A DNA stretch of 22,957 nucleotides, taken from NCBI GenBank assembly GCA_045128635.1, contig JBGVRS010000172.1, positions 1 to 22,957 on the forward strand. Reading direction: 5' to 3'. The notes beneath the pieces were generated by a model, which saw only the letters and a list, made by a program, of their open reading frames with translations, was not told the origin of the DNA and made no database searches. The translations under genes and the position numbers were made by a program. The stretch is from HGM12587 sp045128635. Its GTDB lineage: Bacteria; Bacillota; Clostridia; Lachnospirales; Lachnospiraceae. Positions 20,551-22,957 of this stretch are shown here, piece after piece (position 1 is the first letter of the stretch; each line of letters starts with the position of its first letter).

Positions 20551-21903
20551 ATGAAGAAAGTTACATTCCAAGGTGGTGTACATCCGAGTGATCAGAAACA
20601 GTTTTCCAGAGATATCCCTTTTACCGTGTATGAACCAAAGGGCGACCTGGTATTTCCAGTAAGCCAGCATATCGGTGCGCCGGCAGTTCCGGTTGTAAAA
20701 AAAGGTGACGAAGTTCTGGCTGGTCAGATCATTGCGGAAGCTGGTGGTTTCGTTTCTGCGCACATCATCAGCTCATGTTCAGGAAAAGTAAAATCTATCG
20801 AAAAACGTATGACTGCAACTGGTACAAAAGTACAGTCTATCGTAATCGAAAATGATGGTGAATTCCGAACAGTTGAAGGAATCGGTACAGAAGTTGATTA
20901 CAAAACTCTGACCAAAGAAGAAATTTTAGCAAAGATCAAAGATGCTGGTATCGTTGGTCTTGGTGGTGCCGGATTCCCGACACATGTAAAACTGGCTCCG
21001 AAGAATGCGGATGCGATTGAATATATCATCGCAAACGGTGCGGAATGTGAACCTTATATCACATGTGACGACCAGTTAATGAGAGGACGCGCTGACGAAA
21101 TCGTAACAGGTATGGAAATCATGTTAACCCTGTTCCCTAACGCAGAAGGCGTAATCATTATTGAAGAAAATAAACCTGAAGCGATTGCTGCAATGGAAAA
21201 AGCCTGTGAAGGTCATCCAAGAGTAAAAGTTTTAGCAGTTCAGACAAAATACCCACAGGGCGGTGAACGTTCTTGTATCACAGTTGTAACTGGAAAACAT
21301 CTCAAACTTGGAATGCTCCCAGCAGACTTAGGCTGTGTAGTAGACAACGTTGCAACAATTTATGCAATTTATGAAGCAGTATGCAAATCTACACCATTAA
21401 TGGTAAAAGGTTTGACAGTTACTGGTGATGCTGTGAAAAATCCAAGCAACTTCTTAGTTCGCATCGGTACATCCTGTGCAGAATTAGTAGAAGCTGCAGG
21501 CGGAATCAAAGACTGCGTAGATATGAAAAAATCAATCAGCGGCGGTCCTATGATGGGATTTGCTATGGCAAACTTAGAAGTACCTGTTCAGAAGAGCAAC
21601 AATGCCATCACCCTTCTTGGCTTTGACGCTGTAGAAACAGCACAGGCTCAGATGACAGCATGCTTAAGATGCGGACGTTGTAATGATGCATGTTCTTTAG
21701 GTCTTGTTCCACAGATGATGGCAGCAGCTGCAGAACGCAAAGATTATGACAGATTCGAAAAGAAATTATATGGTATGGAATGTGTTGCATGTGGTTCTTG
21801 TACATACATTTGCCCTGCAAAACGTCCATTGATGCAGTTATTCAAACAGACAAAAGCAGAAATCATGGCTGCAAAGAGAGCAGCTCAGGCTGCTAATAAA
21901 TAA
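20551..21903 (+). CDS. rnfC: Rnf electron transport complex subunit C
   Basis: RnfC is the peripheral NADH-reacting subunit of the ferredoxin:NAD+ oxidoreductase, which pumps sodium or protons. The 450-residue product has GLGGAGFPTHVKLAP (136-150) and NGAECEPY (162-169) of the flavin/NADH-binding domain, a central SLBB-type region, and two 4Fe-4S motifs: Cys371/374/377/381 and Cys411/414/417/421. A run of Lys and Ala ends the protein. The ATG at 20551 follows AGGGGGA (20536-20542). The stop overlaps the rnfD binding site. Codons are strongly biased. Confidence 0.97.
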   Translation: MKKVTFQGGVHPSDQKQFSRDIPFTVYEPKGDLVFPVSQHIGAPAVPVVKKGDEVLAGQIIAEAGGFVSAHIISSCSGKVKSIEKRMTATGTKVQSIVIENDGEFRTVEGIGTEVDYKTLTKEEILAKIKDAGIVGLGGAGFPTHVKLAPKNADAIEYIIANGAECEPYITCDDQLMRGRADEIVTGMEIMLTLFPNAEGVIIIEENKPEAIAAMEKACEGHPRVKVLAVQTKYPQGGERSCITVVTGKHLKLGMLPADLGCVVDNVATIYAIYEAVCKSTPLMVKGLTVTGDAVKNPSNFLVRIGTSCAELVEAAGGIKDCVDMKKSISGGPMMGFAMANLEVPVQKSNNAITLLGFDAVETAQAQMTACLRCGRCNDACSLGLVPQMMAAAAERKDYDRFEKKLYGMECVACGSCTYICPAKRPLMQLFKQTKAEIMAAKRAAQAANK

Positions 21904-21917
21904 GGGGGTAATGAGAA

Positions 21918-22957
21918 ATGGCTAAATTATTAAATGTTTCTTCAAGCCCGCACGTGAGAAGTAGTCTGACAACTAATAAGATTATGTATCAGGTAATCCT
22001 TTCCTTAATGCCTGTAACAATTTTAGGTATTATCAACTATGGAATGGGTGCTCTGTCAGTAATTCTCGCTGCTGTAATTTCAGCAGTTGTTGCAGAAGCG
22101 GCTTTCAATGCAATTCTTAAAAAACCACAGACAATTGCTGACGGCAGTGCAGCATTAACAGGTCTGTTACTTGCTTTGGTACTTCCTCCGGAATTACCAT
22201 TGTATATTCCAATCCTTGGCTCTGTATTTGCAATCGTTGTTGTAAAAGGAATGTTCGGCGGCCTTGGTAAAAACTTTATGAACCCTGCTTTAGCAGCTCG
22301 TTGTTTTCTGTTAATTTCTTACGGTGCAATCGTAACTGTATACAAAATTGACGGTGTTGCAACAGCAACCCCATTAGTAGATATGGCAGCTGGTGAAACA
22401 GTGAACTTAATGTCTCTGTTTATCGGTAGTGCAAGCGGCGTTATCGGAAGCTCTGTACTTGGTCTCTTAATCGGTGCAGCGATGATGTTTGCTTTCAAGG
22501 TAATCACATGGGAAATTCCAGTGGCAACACTTGTAGCATTTACAGCATTTATGGCGATCTTCGGTGGACAGGGACTTGATATCCATGCACTTCTCGTACA
22601 TGTAATGGGTGGTGGTATCCTCTTAGGTGCTTTCTTCATGGCAACTGATTATGTAACAAGCCCTGTAACTCCAACTGGCCAGTTGGTATTCGGTGCGGTT
22701 GTAGGCATTCTGTGTGGTCTCTTCCGTGTACTTGGTTCAGCAGCAGACTCTGTCAGCTACGGTATCATCTTTGCGAACATCTTAGTTCCATTGATTGAAG
22801 ACTACACAGTTCCTGTAGCTTACGGTCACAGAGTACAGAAAGAAAAAGCAGAAAAAACTGGTTTCTCTATTCCAAAACCAGCAGTTACACTTTGCATTAT
22901 CACATTAGTAGCTGGTGCAGCACTCAGTGGTGTATATGCATTAACAAAAGATACAAT
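21918..22957 (+). CDS. rnfD: Rnf electron transport complex subunit D (3' end missing)
   Basis: RnfD is a membrane subunit carrying covalently bound FMN. The visible 346 codons start at ATG 21918 (MAKLLNVSSSPHVRSS), 9 nt after AAGGGGG, and run off the window end with no stop. The sequence is largely membrane helices with the family segments DGSAALTGLLLALVLPP (75-91) and GGLGKNFMNPALAARCF (114-130). Thr151 in DGVATATPL is the probable FMN attachment residue by analogy with RnfD/NqrB. rnfG, rnfE, rnfA and rnfB are expected beyond the window. Confidence 0.95.
   Translation, partial: MAKLLNVSSSPHVRSSLTTNKIMYQVILSLMPVTILGIINYGMGALSVILAAVISAVVAEAAFNAILKKPQTIADGSAALTGLLLALVLPPELPLYIPILGSVFAIVVVKGMFGGLGKNFMNPALAARCFLLISYGAIVTVYKIDGVATATPLVDMAAGETVNLMSLFIGSASGVIGSSVLGLLIGAAMMFAFKVITWEIPVATLVAFTAFMAIFGGQGLDIHALLVHVMGGGILLGAFFMATDYVTSPVTPTGQLVFGAVVGILCGLFRVLGSAADSVSYGIIFANILVPLIEDYTVPVAYGHRVQKEKAEKTGFSIPKPAVTLCIITLVAGAALSGVYALTKDT

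Overview
The window is a continuous, almost entirely plus-strand stretch of chromosome from a Gram-positive anaerobe of the class Clostridia, most likely Lachnospiraceae or a close relative. The evidence is the fused S10-spc-alpha gene order, strong AGGAGG ribosome binding sites, zinc-type short S14 and Cys-containing L36, a small KOW protein between map and infA, an L17 with a family-typical internal insertion, and an Rnf complex. No species can be named from sequence alone. There are no tRNA or rRNA genes, insertion sequences, CRISPR arrays or phage genes.

Layout. Positions 1-219 are non-coding and hold a possible promoter and a strongly foldable leader for the S10 operon. Positions 220-10900 carry rpsJ-rplC-rplD-rplW-rplB-rpsS-rplV-rpsC-rplP-rpmC-rpsQ-rplN-rplX-rplE-rpsN-rpsH-rplF-rplR-rpsE-rpmD-rplO-secY with short gaps or overlaps. 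A large hairpin with a nested TTGACA/TAAAAT promoter separates secY from adk-map-KOW protein-infA (11019-12940). A terminator hairpin that also contains the next promoter (13014-13061) separates infA from the alpha block rpmJ-rpsM-rpsK-rpsD-rpoA-rplQ (13160-16491), which ends at a textbook terminator.

After rplQ the order leaves the usual Firmicutes pattern (ecfA-ecfT-truA). A complete tripartite TRAP transporter, dctP-dctQ-dctM (16765-19635), with its own terminator comes next. It is followed by a PduL-type phosphotransacylase and the start of an Rnf operon (rnfC complete, rnfD cut by the window end). The ribosomal part supplies translation, protein export (SecY), nascent-chain processing (Map), initiation (IF-1) and the RNA polymerase alpha subunit. 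The right-hand part is energy metabolism: sodium- or proton-coupled uptake of an organic acid, acyl-phosphate formation for ATP synthesis, and ferredoxin:NAD+ oxidoreduction that builds an ion gradient. TRAP uptake could draw on an Rnf-generated gradient, but that link is inference.

The core genes are ordinary. The unusual material is in the gaps: several structured intercistronic RNAs at places where other bacteria use ribosomal-protein autoregulation, two promoters embedded in large inverted repeats, and operator-like repeats upstream of the TRAP and pduL-rnf genes. I found no convincing wholly new protein system.
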